Source: Holophagaceae bacterium | Lineage (GTDB): Bacteria; Acidobacteriota; Holophagae; Holophagales; Holophagaceae | Direction: 5' to 3' | NCBI GenBank assembly: GCA_017859955.1 | Contig: JAFNAB010000005.1 | Coordinates: 1 to 47,598, forward strand | DNA length: 47,598 nucleotides | Part shown: positions 7,333-16,318 of the stretch, piece after piece | Position numbering within the stretch: the first letter of the stretch is position 1 | How the letters are laid out: each line of letters starts with the position of its first letter | Program-made: the position numbers and the translations under genes | The notes under the pieces: model-generated | The model's database searches: none | The model's input: the letters and a program-made list of their open reading frames with translations, nothing else | What the model was told of the DNA's origin: nothing

Positions 7333-8952
7333 ATGAATGCGTTGCAAATCGTTCTCCTGTTGGTGGCCATCGGAGCAGTCGTCTTCGGCATCCTCAACAT
7401 GAAGAAGGCCCAGTTGGCCCAGGTCGATGTCTCCAAGGCCCAAGCCAGGGCGGAGGCGGACCTCAAGACCCAGCGGGACAAGCTCTTCGCCGAGGCTGAG
7501 AGGGAAGCCGAACGGATCCGGGAACGGGGGATCAAAGAGGCCGAATCCCTTCGCAAGGAAGCCGAACTCAAGGTCAAGGAACAGGCCCTGCAGGCCAGGA
7601 CCGAGGCTGAGAAGCTGGTGAACGAGCGTCTTCAGACCCTGGACAAGCAGGAGCAGCGCCTGCAGTCCAAGGAAGAGGGGCTGGACAAGAAGCTCGCCCA
7701 GGTGGACCAGAAGACGAAGGAACTGGAACTCAAGGGCGAGAAGCTCAAGGGCGAACTGGAAAAGCTCGAGGGTCAGCAGGCCGAAGCCAAGCGCCTGGTG
7801 GAAGAGCAGGCCCAGCTCCTGGAAACCCTCTCCGGCTACACCCGGGATCAGGCCAAGGCCGAGATCATCGGCCAGCTGGAGTACACCGCCAAGATGGATG
7901 CCGCCAAGCTTGTGCGGCGCATCGAGGAGGAGGCCCAGGAGGAGGCTCAGAAGAAGGCCCGCTGGGTCATCGGGGACGCCATCCAACGGGTGGCCTCCGA
8001 GGTGGTCACCGAGAACGCTGTGACTTCCGTCCAGCTCCCCAGCGACGATCTCAAGGGTCGCATTATCGGTCGCGAGGGGCGGAACATCCGCGCCCTGGAG
8101 AAGGCCACGGGCTGTGATCTCATCGTGGATGACACCCCGGAATCCATCGTGGTGTCCAGTTTTGATCCCATCCGGCGCGAGGTGGCCCGCCAGTCCATCC
8201 TGAAGCTCCTGGCGGACGGCCGCATCCATCCCGCCCGCATCGAGGAAGTGGTGGAGAAGGTCAAGATTGAGATGGACCAGCACCTCAAGGAGATCGGTGA
8301 GGCCACCTGTATCGCCCTGGGCTTCCCGGATGTGCATCCCAAGCTCCACAAGCTCGTGGGGCGCCTCAACTACCGGACCAGTTACGGCCAGAACGTGCTT
8401 GAGCACACCAAGGAAGTCGCCCGCATCGCCGAGTACATGGCGGCGGAGATGGGGGCGGATGCCCGCCTGGTGCGTCGGGCCGGTCTCTTCCATGACATCG
8501 GCAAGGCCATCGACCGCGAGGTCGAGGGCACCCACATCGAGATCGGCATGGAACTGATGAAGCGCTTCGGCGAAAAGGAAGCGGTCATCCACGCCATGAG
8601 CTGCCACCACGGGGATCACGAACCCAAGACCGTGGAGGCCATGCTCCTCACGGCTGCGGACGCCCTTTCCGCCGCCCGGCCCGGAGCGCGCCGGGAAATG
8701 CTGGAGACCTACGTCAAGCGCCTGGAGCAGCTGGAGGGCATCGCCAACTCCTACACCGGCGTCCAGAAGAGCTATGCCATGCAGGCCGGTCGGGAGATCC
8801 GCATCATGGTGGACGCGGGCCATGTCAACGATGACCAGGCCTTCTGGATCGCCAAGGACGTCACCAAGCGCATCGAGAACGAGATGCAGTACCCCGGACA
8901 GATCAAGGTCACGGTCATGCGGGAGACCAGGGCTGTGGAATACGCGCGGTAG
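7333..8952 (+). CDS. rny: Ribonuclease Y
   Basis: Membrane-anchored endoribonuclease that starts mRNA decay. The 539-residue protein has the full family architecture: an N-terminal transmembrane helix (about 5-20), a long charged coiled coil (about 25-180), a KH domain (around GRIIGREGRNIRALE), and an HD domain with the metal-binding His-Asp pair at about 387-388 (FHDIGKA). I chose the ATG at 7333 because GGAG lies six bases upstream and the transmembrane segment then starts at once; the longer frame from a TTG at 7300 adds an unlikely proline-rich leader overlapping the 6S RNA neighbourhood. Convergent with alaS. Confidence 0.96.
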   Translation: MNALQIVLLLVAIGAVVFGILNMKKAQLAQVDVSKAQARAEADLKTQRDKLFAEAEREAERIRERGIKEAESLRKEAELKVKEQALQARTEAEKLVNERLQTLDKQEQRLQSKEEGLDKKLAQVDQKTKELELKGEKLKGELEKLEGQQAEAKRLVEEQAQLLETLSGYTRDQAKAEIIGQLEYTAKMDAAKLVRRIEEEAQEEAQKKARWVIGDAIQRVASEVVTENAVTSVQLPSDDLKGRIIGREGRNIRALEKATGCDLIVDDTPESIVVSSFDPIRREVARQSILKLLADGRIHPARIEEVVEKVKIEMDQHLKEIGEATCIALGFPDVHPKLHKLVGRLNYRTSYGQNVLEHTKEVARIAEYMAAEMGADARLVRRAGLFHDIGKAIDREVEGTHIEIGMELMKRFGEKEAVIHAMSCHHGDHEPKTVEAMLLTAADALSAARPGARREMLETYVKRLEQLEGIANSYTGVQKSYAMQAGREIRIMVDAGHVNDDQAFWIAKDVTKRIENEMQYPGQIKVTVMRETRAVEYAR

Positions 8953-9004
8953 AAGACAAAAGATTCACCACGAAGACTCCAAGGCTCCAAGAAAAGCAAG
9001 ACTG

Positions 9005-9034
9005 AAAAAAGCTCCCCATCTGGGGAGCTTCTTC
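9005..9034. terminator. Bidirectional terminator between rny and alaS
   Basis: A 9-bp stem (AAGCTCCCC 9009-9017 / GGGGAGCTT 9022-9030) with an ATCT loop is preceded by AAAAAA and followed by CTTCTT. It can end rny on the plus strand and alaS on the minus strand, the latter with the better U tract. Confidence 0.85.
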
Positions 9035-9050
9035 TTGGGTGCAGTCAGGT

Positions 9051-11678
9051 TCAGAGCGCTGCGCGCAGGGCCTCAAAGGCCGCGCCAAGCCCCTCCGGCT
9101 TGGTTCCGCCGCCCTGGGCCAGATCCTTTTTGCCACCGCCCCGGCCGTCGATGTGGGGGGCCATGGCCTTGAGGAGGGCGCCGGCGTCAGCCTTGGCGGC
9201 CAGTTCCGGGGCCACGCTCACCAGAAGGGCCACCTTGTCCTCGGCGACCTTGGAGGCCAGGGCAATGACGGCGCACCGGTGGCGAGTGCGGGCCTGGTCC
9301 ATCAGTTCGCGGAGGGCAGGAGCCTCGAGTCCTTCCACCTGGGCGGTGACCAGGGTGAGTCCCTTGATCTCCTCCACGGTTTCGCTGGTATCGGAAGCGG
9401 CCTTGAGCTTGGCCTCCTTCAGCTCCTTCTCCAGGGCGGCGATGCGGGCGTCCTTGGTGGGGAGCAGGCTCTCAAGGTTCTCCCGGCCTGCGTTGGCCTG
9501 CCGTGAGAGATGGTGGATCAGGGCTTCGTCCTCCTGGAGGCGTTCCAGGGCGGCCATGCCTGCCACGGCTTCGATGCGGCGTACGCCAGCAGCTACGGCG
9601 CCTTCGGACACGATCTTCACGCAGCCGATCTCGCCGGTGTTGGCGACATGGGTGCCGCCGCAGAGTTCCTGGCTGAAGCCGGGAACCGACACGACCCGGA
9701 CCTCTTCACCGTATTTCTCGCCGAAGAGGGCCATGGCGCCCAGGGCCAGGGCATCCTCAATGGGCATGCTCTGGCTCTTGGTGGGGATGGCCCGGAGGGT
9801 CTGTTCGCTCACCATGCGCTCGATCTCGAGGGTCTGGGCGGGTTCCAGGGGAGCGAAGTGGTTGAAATCGAAGCGGAGACGATCCGCATCCACCACGCTG
9901 CCAGCCTGCTTGACGTGGGTGCCCAGCACCTCCCGGAGGGCGGCATGTAGGAGGTGGGTGGCGGTGTGATGGGCCCGGATACGGGCGCGGCGCTCGGTGT
10001 CGACCTGGGCCAGAACCGCGTCGCCCTCCTTCATGCGGCCCGATACGGTCACCTTGTGAAGACTGCGCTTGGGGGCCGGGGCCGTGGTCTCCAGAACCTT
10101 GGCGCTGCCTCCCTCGAAGGTGAAGGAGCCGGTGTCGCCGGTCTGGCCGCCACTGGTGGCGTAGAAGGGGGTCGTGTCCAGGAGTACTGAGCCCTCGCCC
10201 GTGAGTTCCGCGACGCGCTTGTGGTTCAGATCGAAGAGGGCGAGCACCAGGGCCTGGGCTTCCAGGGTCTGGTAACCCACGAACTGGGTTGCCGGAAGGT
10301 CCGCAAGCACGGCGTAGTCGCCCTGGATGCGGACATCGTGGGCCTTCATGGCCGCGCGGCTCTTCGCCTTCTGTTCCGCCAGTTCCTGCTGGAAGGCTTC
10401 CAGGTCGGCCCGGATGCCCCGCTCCTTGCACCAGTCCTCCACCAGATCCACGGGGAAGCCGAAGGTGTCGTAGAGCTTGAAGATGTCGGCTCCGCCCAGG
10501 GCTCCGGCGCTGATGTCACAGGCCTCCAGCTGGCGCAGGCCCGCATTGAGGGTGACGCTGAACTGGGCCTCTTCCCGGGCCAGGACCTTCTGGATGCGGG
10601 GCAGCTCGGAAGCCAGCTCGGGATAGGCATCCCCCATGGCCTGGAGGACCGCCGGGACGAGATCGGCAAAGAAGAGGCCTTCGATGCCCAGCTTCTTGCC
10701 GAAGCGCAGGGCCCGCCGGGTGATCTTGCGGAGCACGTAGCCCCGGCCTTCGTTGCTGGGCACCACGCCGTCATAGATCATGAAGGTGGCGGCCCGGATG
10801 TGGTCCGCGATGACCTGGGAAGCGGTGCGGTTGGTGTGCTCCCGGCGCTCCTCGGCCTTGACCCGGGCCACCTTCCAGATGGCCTCGAAGATGGGGGCGA
10901 AGAGATCGATCTCGTAGTTGGACTCCACGCCCTGGAGGATGGAGGCGACGCGCTCGAGGCCCATGCCGGTGTCGATGCTGGGCTTGGGCAGGGGTTTGAG
11001 GCCGCCCTTTCCGTCCTGCTCGTACTGCATGAAGACCAGGTTCCAGATCTCCATGGTGTCGTCGCCATCGCCGTTCACCAGCTCGGGGCGGTTGCCCGAG
11101 ACATCCTTGGGTCGGTAGTAGTGGATCTCGGAGCAGGGGCCGCAGGGGCCGGTGTCGCCCATCTGCCAGAAGTTGTCCTTCTTGCCGAAGCGGAGGATGC
11201 GATCCGCCGGGACGCCAGCCTGGATCCAGAGCTGTTCCGCCTCGGTATCGGCGGGGATGCCTTCTGCGCCCTCGAAGACCGTCACCCACAGGCGGCTGCG
11301 ATCGAGGCCCAAGTTGCCCTGGTCCACCGGGCCAGTGATGAACTCCCAGGCGTAGCGGATGGCCTCGGCCTTGAAGTAGTCACCGAAGCTGAAGTTGCCC
11401 AGCATCTCGAAAAAGGTGTGGTGGCGGGCGGTGAAGCCCACGTTGTCCAGGTCGTTGTGCTTGCCTCCGGCCCGGAGGCACTTCTGGCTGGTGGCGGCCC
11501 GAGTGTAGTCGCGGCGCTCCTTGCCCACGAAGACATCCTTGAACTGCACCATGCCGGCATTGGTCCACATCACCGTGGGATCGTCGGCGGGGCCGATGAC
11601 GGCGCTGGAGGAGACCAGACGGTGGCCCTGGGCGGCAAAAAAGTCGAGAAAGCGCTTGCGGAGTTCAGAGGTTTTCAT
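9051..11678 (-). CDS. alaS: Alanyl-tRNA synthetase
   Basis: Charges tRNA-Ala and hydrolyses mischarged Ser/Gly-tRNA. The 875 residues match the usual size. It has the class II catalytic domain from the N-terminus (MWTNAGMVQFKDVF, HHTFFEMLGNFSFGDYF), the editing domain with the zinc motif HHTATH at about 570 and CGGTH at about 673, and a C-Ala domain ending in GGGKKDLAQGGG. The ATG at 11678 gives a full N-terminus; no strong Shine-Dalgarno site is visible. It lies 34 bases after purH on the same strand and probably forms an operon with it. Confidence 0.97.
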   Translation of the reverse strand: MKTSELRKRFLDFFAAQGHRLVSSSAVIGPADDPTVMWTNAGMVQFKDVFVGKERRDYTRAATSQKCLRAGGKHNDLDNVGFTARHHTFFEMLGNFSFGDYFKAEAIRYAWEFITGPVDQGNLGLDRSRLWVTVFEGAEGIPADTEAEQLWIQAGVPADRILRFGKKDNFWQMGDTGPCGPCSEIHYYRPKDVSGNRPELVNGDGDDTMEIWNLVFMQYEQDGKGGLKPLPKPSIDTGMGLERVASILQGVESNYEIDLFAPIFEAIWKVARVKAEERREHTNRTASQVIADHIRAATFMIYDGVVPSNEGRGYVLRKITRRALRFGKKLGIEGLFFADLVPAVLQAMGDAYPELASELPRIQKVLAREEAQFSVTLNAGLRQLEACDISAGALGGADIFKLYDTFGFPVDLVEDWCKERGIRADLEAFQQELAEQKAKSRAAMKAHDVRIQGDYAVLADLPATQFVGYQTLEAQALVLALFDLNHKRVAELTGEGSVLLDTTPFYATSGGQTGDTGSFTFEGGSAKVLETTAPAPKRSLHKVTVSGRMKEGDAVLAQVDTERRARIRAHHTATHLLHAALREVLGTHVKQAGSVVDADRLRFDFNHFAPLEPAQTLEIERMVSEQTLRAIPTKSQSMPIEDALALGAMALFGEKYGEEVRVVSVPGFSQELCGGTHVANTGEIGCVKIVSEGAVAAGVRRIEAVAGMAALERLQEDEALIHHLSRQANAGRENLESLLPTKDARIAALEKELKEAKLKAASDTSETVEEIKGLTLVTAQVEGLEAPALRELMDQARTRHRCAVIALASKVAEDKVALLVSVAPELAAKADAGALLKAMAPHIDGRGGGKKDLAQGGGTKPEGLGAAFEALRAAL

Positions 11679-11712
11679 TCGGGAACCATAAAAAATGAAG
11701 AGGTTGGCTGGA

Positions 11713-13254
11713 CTAGTGCTTGAAGTGGCGCATGCCGGTGAAGAAGAGCCAGACCCCTAGGCGCTGGGCGGCCTCGATGACTTCGGCGTCCCGGTTGCTG
11801 CCGCCGGGCTCCACGATGGCGGTGACGCCGTGCTTGACGGCCAGTTCCAGGCCATCGGCGAAGGGGAAGAAGGCGTCGCTGCCCAGCACGGCCCCCTGGG
11901 CCCGGTCTCCGGCCTTGCGGCAGGCGATGTCCACGGAATCCACGCGGCTCATCTGGCCCGCCCCGGCGCCCACGGTGCCGCCTTCCCGCACCAGGGAGAT
12001 GGCGTTGGACTTGAGGGCCTTGGCCACGGTCTGGGCCAGGACCAGGTCGCGGTCGGAGGGGCGGGGGCCCTTGCCTTCAACCTTGAGTTCCCACTGGGCC
12101 GGGGGAACGAACTGGTCGTCCGGGTGCTGCACCAGGAAGCCGCCGCCGATGCTGCGCACATCCAGGCCATGGGCACCTGTGGGCCATCCCGAGGGGGTCT
12201 TGAGGAGCCGCAGGCTGGGCTTGGCCTTGAGGACGGCCAGGGCTTCCTCGGTGAAGTCCGGGGCCAGGATGACCTCCCAGAAGGTGGGGGCCAGGGCCTG
12301 GGCCACGGCGCCGTCCACAGGGCGGTTGAAGGCCACGATTCCCCCGAAGGCGCTCATGGGATCCGAGGCCAGGGCCTTCTGGAAAGCCTCCAGGGCCGAA
12401 TCCGCCAGGGCGGCGCCGCAGGGGTTGTTGTGCTTGACGATGACGCAGGCGCTCTCCTGGAACTGCCAGACCAGCTTGGCGGTGGCATCCGCATCCAGGA
12501 GGTTGTTGAAGGAGAGTTCCTTGCCCTGGAGCTGGGCACAGGCCGCCAGCCCCTCCGAGCCCTTGCCGGGGCGGGTGTAGAAGCTCGCTCCCTGGTGGGG
12601 GTTTTCTCCATAGCGGAGGCTCTGTTTGCGGGCCAGACCCAGGGAGATTCGATTGGGGAGTTCGGAGCTGTCTTCGCTCAGCTGTTCAGCGAACCAGGCC
12701 GCGATGGCGGCGTCGTAGGTGGCGGTGCGCTGATAGACCTGGAGGGCGCAGCGGCGGCGATCGGAAAGGGCCCAGGTGCCGTTCTTGGATTTGGATATAA
12801 ATTCTTCATAGGTTGCGGGGTCTGTCAGCACGGTGACTGTGGCGTGGTTCTTGGCCGCGCTGCGCAGCATGCTGGGACCACCGATATCGATCTGTTCGAT
12901 GCAGTCCTCGAAGCTGACCCCCTCCCGGGCGATGGTGGCCTCGAAGGGGTAGAGGTTGACGACCACGAGATCGATGGGATCAATGCCCAGGCGCTTGGCA
13001 TCCTCTACGTGGGAGGCCTCTTCCCGTCGGTAGAGCAGGCCGCCATGGATGCGGGGGTGCAGCGTTTTTACGCGGCCTTCAAAACACTCGGGCGCGCCGG
13101 TATAGTCCGCCACTTCCTGCACTTCGATCCGGGCATCCCGCAGGGCCTTCAGGGTCCCGCCGGTGGCCAGGAGGTGCCATCCCATCTCCTTCAGCCCCTG
13201 GGCCAGGGGCAGAAGACCTGTCTTGTCGAATACCGATAGGAGGGCGGTTGGCAT
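11713..13254 (-). CDS. purH: Bifunctional AICAR transformylase / IMP cyclohydrolase
   Basis: Performs the last two steps of IMP synthesis: formylation of AICAR with 10-formyl-THF and ring closure. The 513-residue protein has the N-terminal MGS-like IMP cyclohydrolase domain (SVFDKTGLLPLAQGLKEMGW, ATGGT) and the C-terminal transformylase domain, with the catalytic Lys-His pair in VIVKHNNPCGAA. I start at the ATG at 13254, the usual family N-terminus (MPTALLSVFDKTG), which has GAGGA just upstream; the open frame continues 20 codons further without support. It is first in a purH-alaS unit. Confidence 0.96.
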   Translation of the reverse strand: MPTALLSVFDKTGLLPLAQGLKEMGWHLLATGGTLKALRDARIEVQEVADYTGAPECFEGRVKTLHPRIHGGLLYRREEASHVEDAKRLGIDPIDLVVVNLYPFEATIAREGVSFEDCIEQIDIGGPSMLRSAAKNHATVTVLTDPATYEEFISKSKNGTWALSDRRRCALQVYQRTATYDAAIAAWFAEQLSEDSSELPNRISLGLARKQSLRYGENPHQGASFYTRPGKGSEGLAACAQLQGKELSFNNLLDADATAKLVWQFQESACVIVKHNNPCGAALADSALEAFQKALASDPMSAFGGIVAFNRPVDGAVAQALAPTFWEVILAPDFTEEALAVLKAKPSLRLLKTPSGWPTGAHGLDVRSIGGGFLVQHPDDQFVPPAQWELKVEGKGPRPSDRDLVLAQTVAKALKSNAISLVREGGTVGAGAGQMSRVDSVDIACRKAGDRAQGAVLGSDAFFPFADGLELAVKHGVTAIVEPGGSNRDAEVIEAAQRLGVWLFFTGMRHFKH

Positions 13255-13365
13255 GCTTTCCTCGTGCAAAGGGCTATTCTCCCACGCCTCGGCGATTCTT
13301 TGAACGGGCAGCACAGGGCTTGAGTATTTGCGTCATGGGGCGATGATTGAATCGGAGGCGATCCC

Positions 13366-13707
13366 ATGGATGTCCAGGTCGAAGTCCAGTTCACGATCCA
13401 GCACACCCTGGATGAGCTGAAGAACGAGTTCGTGAAGCGGGGACACATTCCAGCCTGGCGCAGCATCACGGATACGGACCTGAGGCCCGATCTCTTCTTC
13501 GAGAGTCGCGTGGTGTCGGTGAACCTCTCTGGCGAGGAAGAACGCCTTGCCTGGTTCATCTTTTCCATGGAGGCCTGTGGCGAACTGAGGAACCGGGTGG
13601 TGATCCCCAATGTGGTTCCCTCCGGGGTCCGGGTCGACTACCCGACCCTGGACGATTTTCTGGCCTTCTGTCGGCACTGCCTGGTGGCTTCGCCAGCCAA
13701 CGACTGA
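13366..13707 (+). CDS. Conserved-looking protein of unknown function
   Basis: A 113-residue, soluble, mildly acidic protein I do not recognise. It has no signal peptide, membrane helix or known motif. Two cysteines near the C-terminus (DFLAFCRHC) are the only potential metal-binding feature. GGAGG lies eight bases before the ATG, and codon third positions are GC-rich like its neighbours, so it is very likely real. It is divergent from purH and 41 bases ahead of the NuoG-like gene, so the two may be cotranscribed. Confidence 0.8.
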   Translation: MDVQVEVQFTIQHTLDELKNEFVKRGHIPAWRSITDTDLRPDLFFESRVVSVNLSGEEERLAWFIFSMEACGELRNRVVIPNVVPSGVRVDYPTLDDFLAFCRHCLVASPAND

Positions 13708-13748
13708 AGGGTTGCTCCATAATCAAGGGATTCAAGCCCGGGAGTTTC

Positions 13749-15158
13749 ATGCCTACGCTCAAGATCAATGACCAGACTGTCACCGTAGAGCCTGGAACCT
13801 TGCTGATTGATGCCTGCAAGCGGGCCGGGATCGAGATCCCACACTACTGTTACCACCCGGCCCTCACGCCGGTGGCCACCTGCCGCATGTGCCTGGTGGA
13901 GATCAAGGGGCAGCCCAAGCTGGCCACCTCCTGCACCACCACCGCCAGTGAGGGCATGGAGGTCTTGACCAACAGTCCCGCCGTGGCCGATGCCCGGGGC
14001 GGGATCATGGAGTTCCTGCTCATCAACCACCCCCTGGACTGCCCCATCTGCGACCAAGCCGGGGAGTGCAAGCTCCAGGACTACAGCTTCACCCATGGAT
14101 CCGGCGACAGCCGGATGGTGGAGCCCAAACGCCGATACGCCTATGAGGATCTCGGGGCCAAGATCGTCATCGACAAGAACCGCTGCATCCACTGCACCCG
14201 CTGTGTCCGCTTCACCCAGGAGGTGAGCGGTGGCTCGGAGCTGACGGTGGTGAACCGGGGCTCGAGTCTGGAGGTCACCACCTACTCCGGCAGAACCCTG
14301 GATGGCAATGTACTGGCGGGCAATGTGGTGGATCTCTGCCCGGTGGGGGCCCTCACCAGCCGCGATTTCCGATTCAACAAGCGCGTGTGGTACCTGAAGC
14401 CGATCCCCACCATCAGCCGCCACTCGGCCCTGGCGAGCCCCATCTGGGCGGACGTGGACCAGAACCGGGTCTGGCGTTTCCGTCCCCGCCCGGAGCAGGG
14501 GAGGCCAGCTACCCATTTCATCTTCGACGATGAGCGTCTGGCCTGTCACCGCTATGACCTGGATCCGGCAGACCGCCTGACCCAACCCCTGCTGCACGGG
14601 CAGCCCGCCAGGGTGGAGGGCATTGCCGAGGCCCTGCGCGGAGCCGGCAAGATCGCGGTGGTGGGGCAGGGCACCTTCGGGTGCGACAGTGCCCAACGCT
14701 TGGCCCAGCTGGCTTCGGACGAACTCTGTTTTGGCACCGGGGATCTCACCCACGCCATCTCGCACCCCGAACTCCAGAAGCACAGCGACGGCATCTTCAA
14801 TCGGCGTGGCTTCAGTGAACGCGGTTTCCGCTTTGGACGGCTGGAGGGGCTCCTGGAGCTGGCGATCTCCGGCCAGATCGGGGCCGTGGTGCTGCTCCAC
14901 GATGCTGAATTCAGTTCCTCCAGGGAAACCGCCATGCTGCGGGCCCTCCTGGAGGCGGTGCCCTTCAGCCTCGCCCTTGAGCCCATCCCTTCCGAGCTGG
15001 GACAGCTCGCCTCAGCCCGGCTGCCCGTGACCACCTACCTGGAGGAGAGTGATTTCGTGGTCACCCACGATGGCGTCCTCCGCCGCTACCAAAAGGCCCT
15101 CCAGGCCCCCAAGGGGGTGAAGACGGTGCCGGAATGGGTGCGGCTCCTGATGGGCTGA
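13749..15158 (+). CDS. NuoG-like iron-sulfur protein, short form, solitary
   Basis: Resembles the iron-sulfur half of complex I subunit G. The ligands for three clusters are all visible: 2Fe-2S (C34, C45, C48, C62), the His-ligated N5 type (H94, C98, C101, C107) and the N4 type (C146, C149, C152, C197). The following region should be a molybdopterin-oxidoreductase-like domain, but the CxxC set for cluster N7 is missing and the domain is short and degenerate. The total is 469 residues against roughly 680-910 for typical NuoG. No other nuo or hydrogenase gene is nearby, so its electron partner is unknown: a complex I subunit encoded apart, or part of a soluble NAD(P)H/hydrogenase complex. It converges on rsgA. 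Confidence 0.85.
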   Translation: MPTLKINDQTVTVEPGTLLIDACKRAGIEIPHYCYHPALTPVATCRMCLVEIKGQPKLATSCTTTASEGMEVLTNSPAVADARGGIMEFLLINHPLDCPICDQAGECKLQDYSFTHGSGDSRMVEPKRRYAYEDLGAKIVIDKNRCIHCTRCVRFTQEVSGGSELTVVNRGSSLEVTTYSGRTLDGNVLAGNVVDLCPVGALTSRDFRFNKRVWYLKPIPTISRHSALASPIWADVDQNRVWRFRPRPEQGRPATHFIFDDERLACHRYDLDPADRLTQPLLHGQPARVEGIAEALRGAGKIAVVGQGTFGCDSAQRLAQLASDELCFGTGDLTHAISHPELQKHSDGIFNRRGFSERGFRFGRLEGLLELAISGQIGAVVLLHDAEFSSSRETAMLRALLEAVPFSLALEPIPSELGQLASARLPVTTYLEESDFVVTHDGVLRRYQKALQAPKGVKTVPEWVRLLMG

Positions 15159-15223
15159 GTCTGTCCTGTGCCGCCAGGCTGGCGTCAGCCCAGCACGGCC
15201 ACCAGGTAAACCGAGCCCCATCC

Positions 15224-16318
15224 CTATCGGTAGCTGCTCTGATTGGGATTCCGCTCGCCCATCTCCTCCCACAGCCGCTGCAGGCTCTGGAGGCGTTCCG
15301 GGTAGTCCAGGTCCAGGTCGTCGGAGAAGGGATCCAGGCCGGAGGGATCTTCGATCCAGTCCGCAGGGTATTCCGGGAAGACATGGGCCAGGAGGGAGCG
15401 GTCCAAACCCCGGACGGACATGGTGCGGATGCCGGGCGTATCGACCAGGGTTCCACCATAGGGGGTGGGAAGCCAGCGTGCAGCGGTGGTGGTCTGGCGG
15501 CCCGTGCCGTACTTGCTCATGTCCCCGGTCTTGACCTTCACGTCGGGCAGGAGGGCGTTGACCAGGGTGCTCTTGCCCACGCCGCTGTGTCCAACCAGGA
15601 CCACGGTGCGATCCTTCAGGAGCTCCTGCAGGGGCTCCAGGCCCATGGCCTTGGCGGCGCTGGTCTCCAGGATGGGCAGCCCCTGCTCCCGCAGGGCGTC
15701 CAGCTCGGGCAGGGTGTCCTTGACGCTGGCGCGGTCCCGCTTGGTGACGATGATGCGGAAGGTGAGCCCGGCGGCCAGGGCCAGGGTCTGGGCCCTTTCC
15801 AGGATGCCGGGCCGAAGGGGCGGGTCCACCACGGCGGCACAGATCCAAAGTTCATCCGCATTGGCACAGATGAGCTGCCAGGGTTCCCGGTCGTCGATGC
15901 CGCCGCGCTTGAGAAGGCTGCGCCGGGGCATGACGGCCACTACCTGGACCTGGGGGAGGTTGGGATCCACGGGTTCGATGGGGACGGGTGAGTACCGCAC
16001 CCGATCCCCCACCACCAGCTTCACGCCCTTGAGCTTTCCCGCCAGGGAGGCCCGCAGGAGCGAGCGGTCGGCCAGTTCCAGATCCACCCACTGGCTGTGG
16101 CGTTGGATAAGGGTCGCTTCCTCCAGGTGCATCCATGGGGAGGCGTCCGGCAGGGCCAGCATGCCTTCGGCGTCGTGGTCCTCGATGTCCGTCAACAGGC
16201 GATCTGCGCTCTGCTGACGGCGCTTGCTCTGGGCTTTGCCCTCCCGGGCGTAGGAGTCCGGGCGGTCCAGGTCGTCGGCGTGACGGCTCTGCCCCAGGCG
16301 GTACTTGCGCGTCGTCAT
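15224..16318 (-). CDS. rsgA: Ribosome small-subunit GTPase RsgA without zinc ligands
   Basis: A circularly permuted GTPase that checks late 30S maturation. The 364 residues show an N-terminal basic tail, an OB fold (about 70-135) and the permuted G motifs: G4 TKRD (192-195), G1 GHSGVGKST (243-251), G3 DTPG (293-296). The C-terminal zinc domain, which in the family carries a Cys/Cys/His/Cys set after FPEF, is here FPEYPADWIEDPSGLDPF (about 314-331) with no Cys or His at all. The basic N-terminus of about 40 residues is longer than usual. The start overlaps the efp stop by one base, so the two are coupled. Confidence 0.93.
   Translation of the reverse strand: MTTRKYRLGQSRHADDLDRPDSYAREGKAQSKRRQQSADRLLTDIEDHDAEGMLALPDASPWMHLEEATLIQRHSQWVDLELADRSLLRASLAGKLKGVKLVVGDRVRYSPVPIEPVDPNLPQVQVVAVMPRRSLLKRGGIDDREPWQLICANADELWICAAVVDPPLRPGILERAQTLALAAGLTFRIIVTKRDRASVKDTLPELDALREQGLPILETSAAKAMGLEPLQELLKDRTVVLVGHSGVGKSTLVNALLPDVKVKTGDMSKYGTGRQTTTAARWLPTPYGGTLVDTPGIRTMSVRGLDRSLLAHVFPEYPADWIEDPSGLDPFSDDLDLDYPERLQSLQRLWEEMGERNPNQSSYR

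Noticed and set aside
6931-8823. A 630-codon minus-strand frame opposite zapA, the 6S RNA and rny
   Set aside because: Shadow of rny and its neighbours; it also crosses the 6S RNA region, and its sequence has no domain or ribosome-binding site.
10221-13239. Long plus-strand frames opposite alaS (10221-11723) and purH (11830-13239)
   Set aside because: Antisense shadows of well-identified genes, with low-complexity products.
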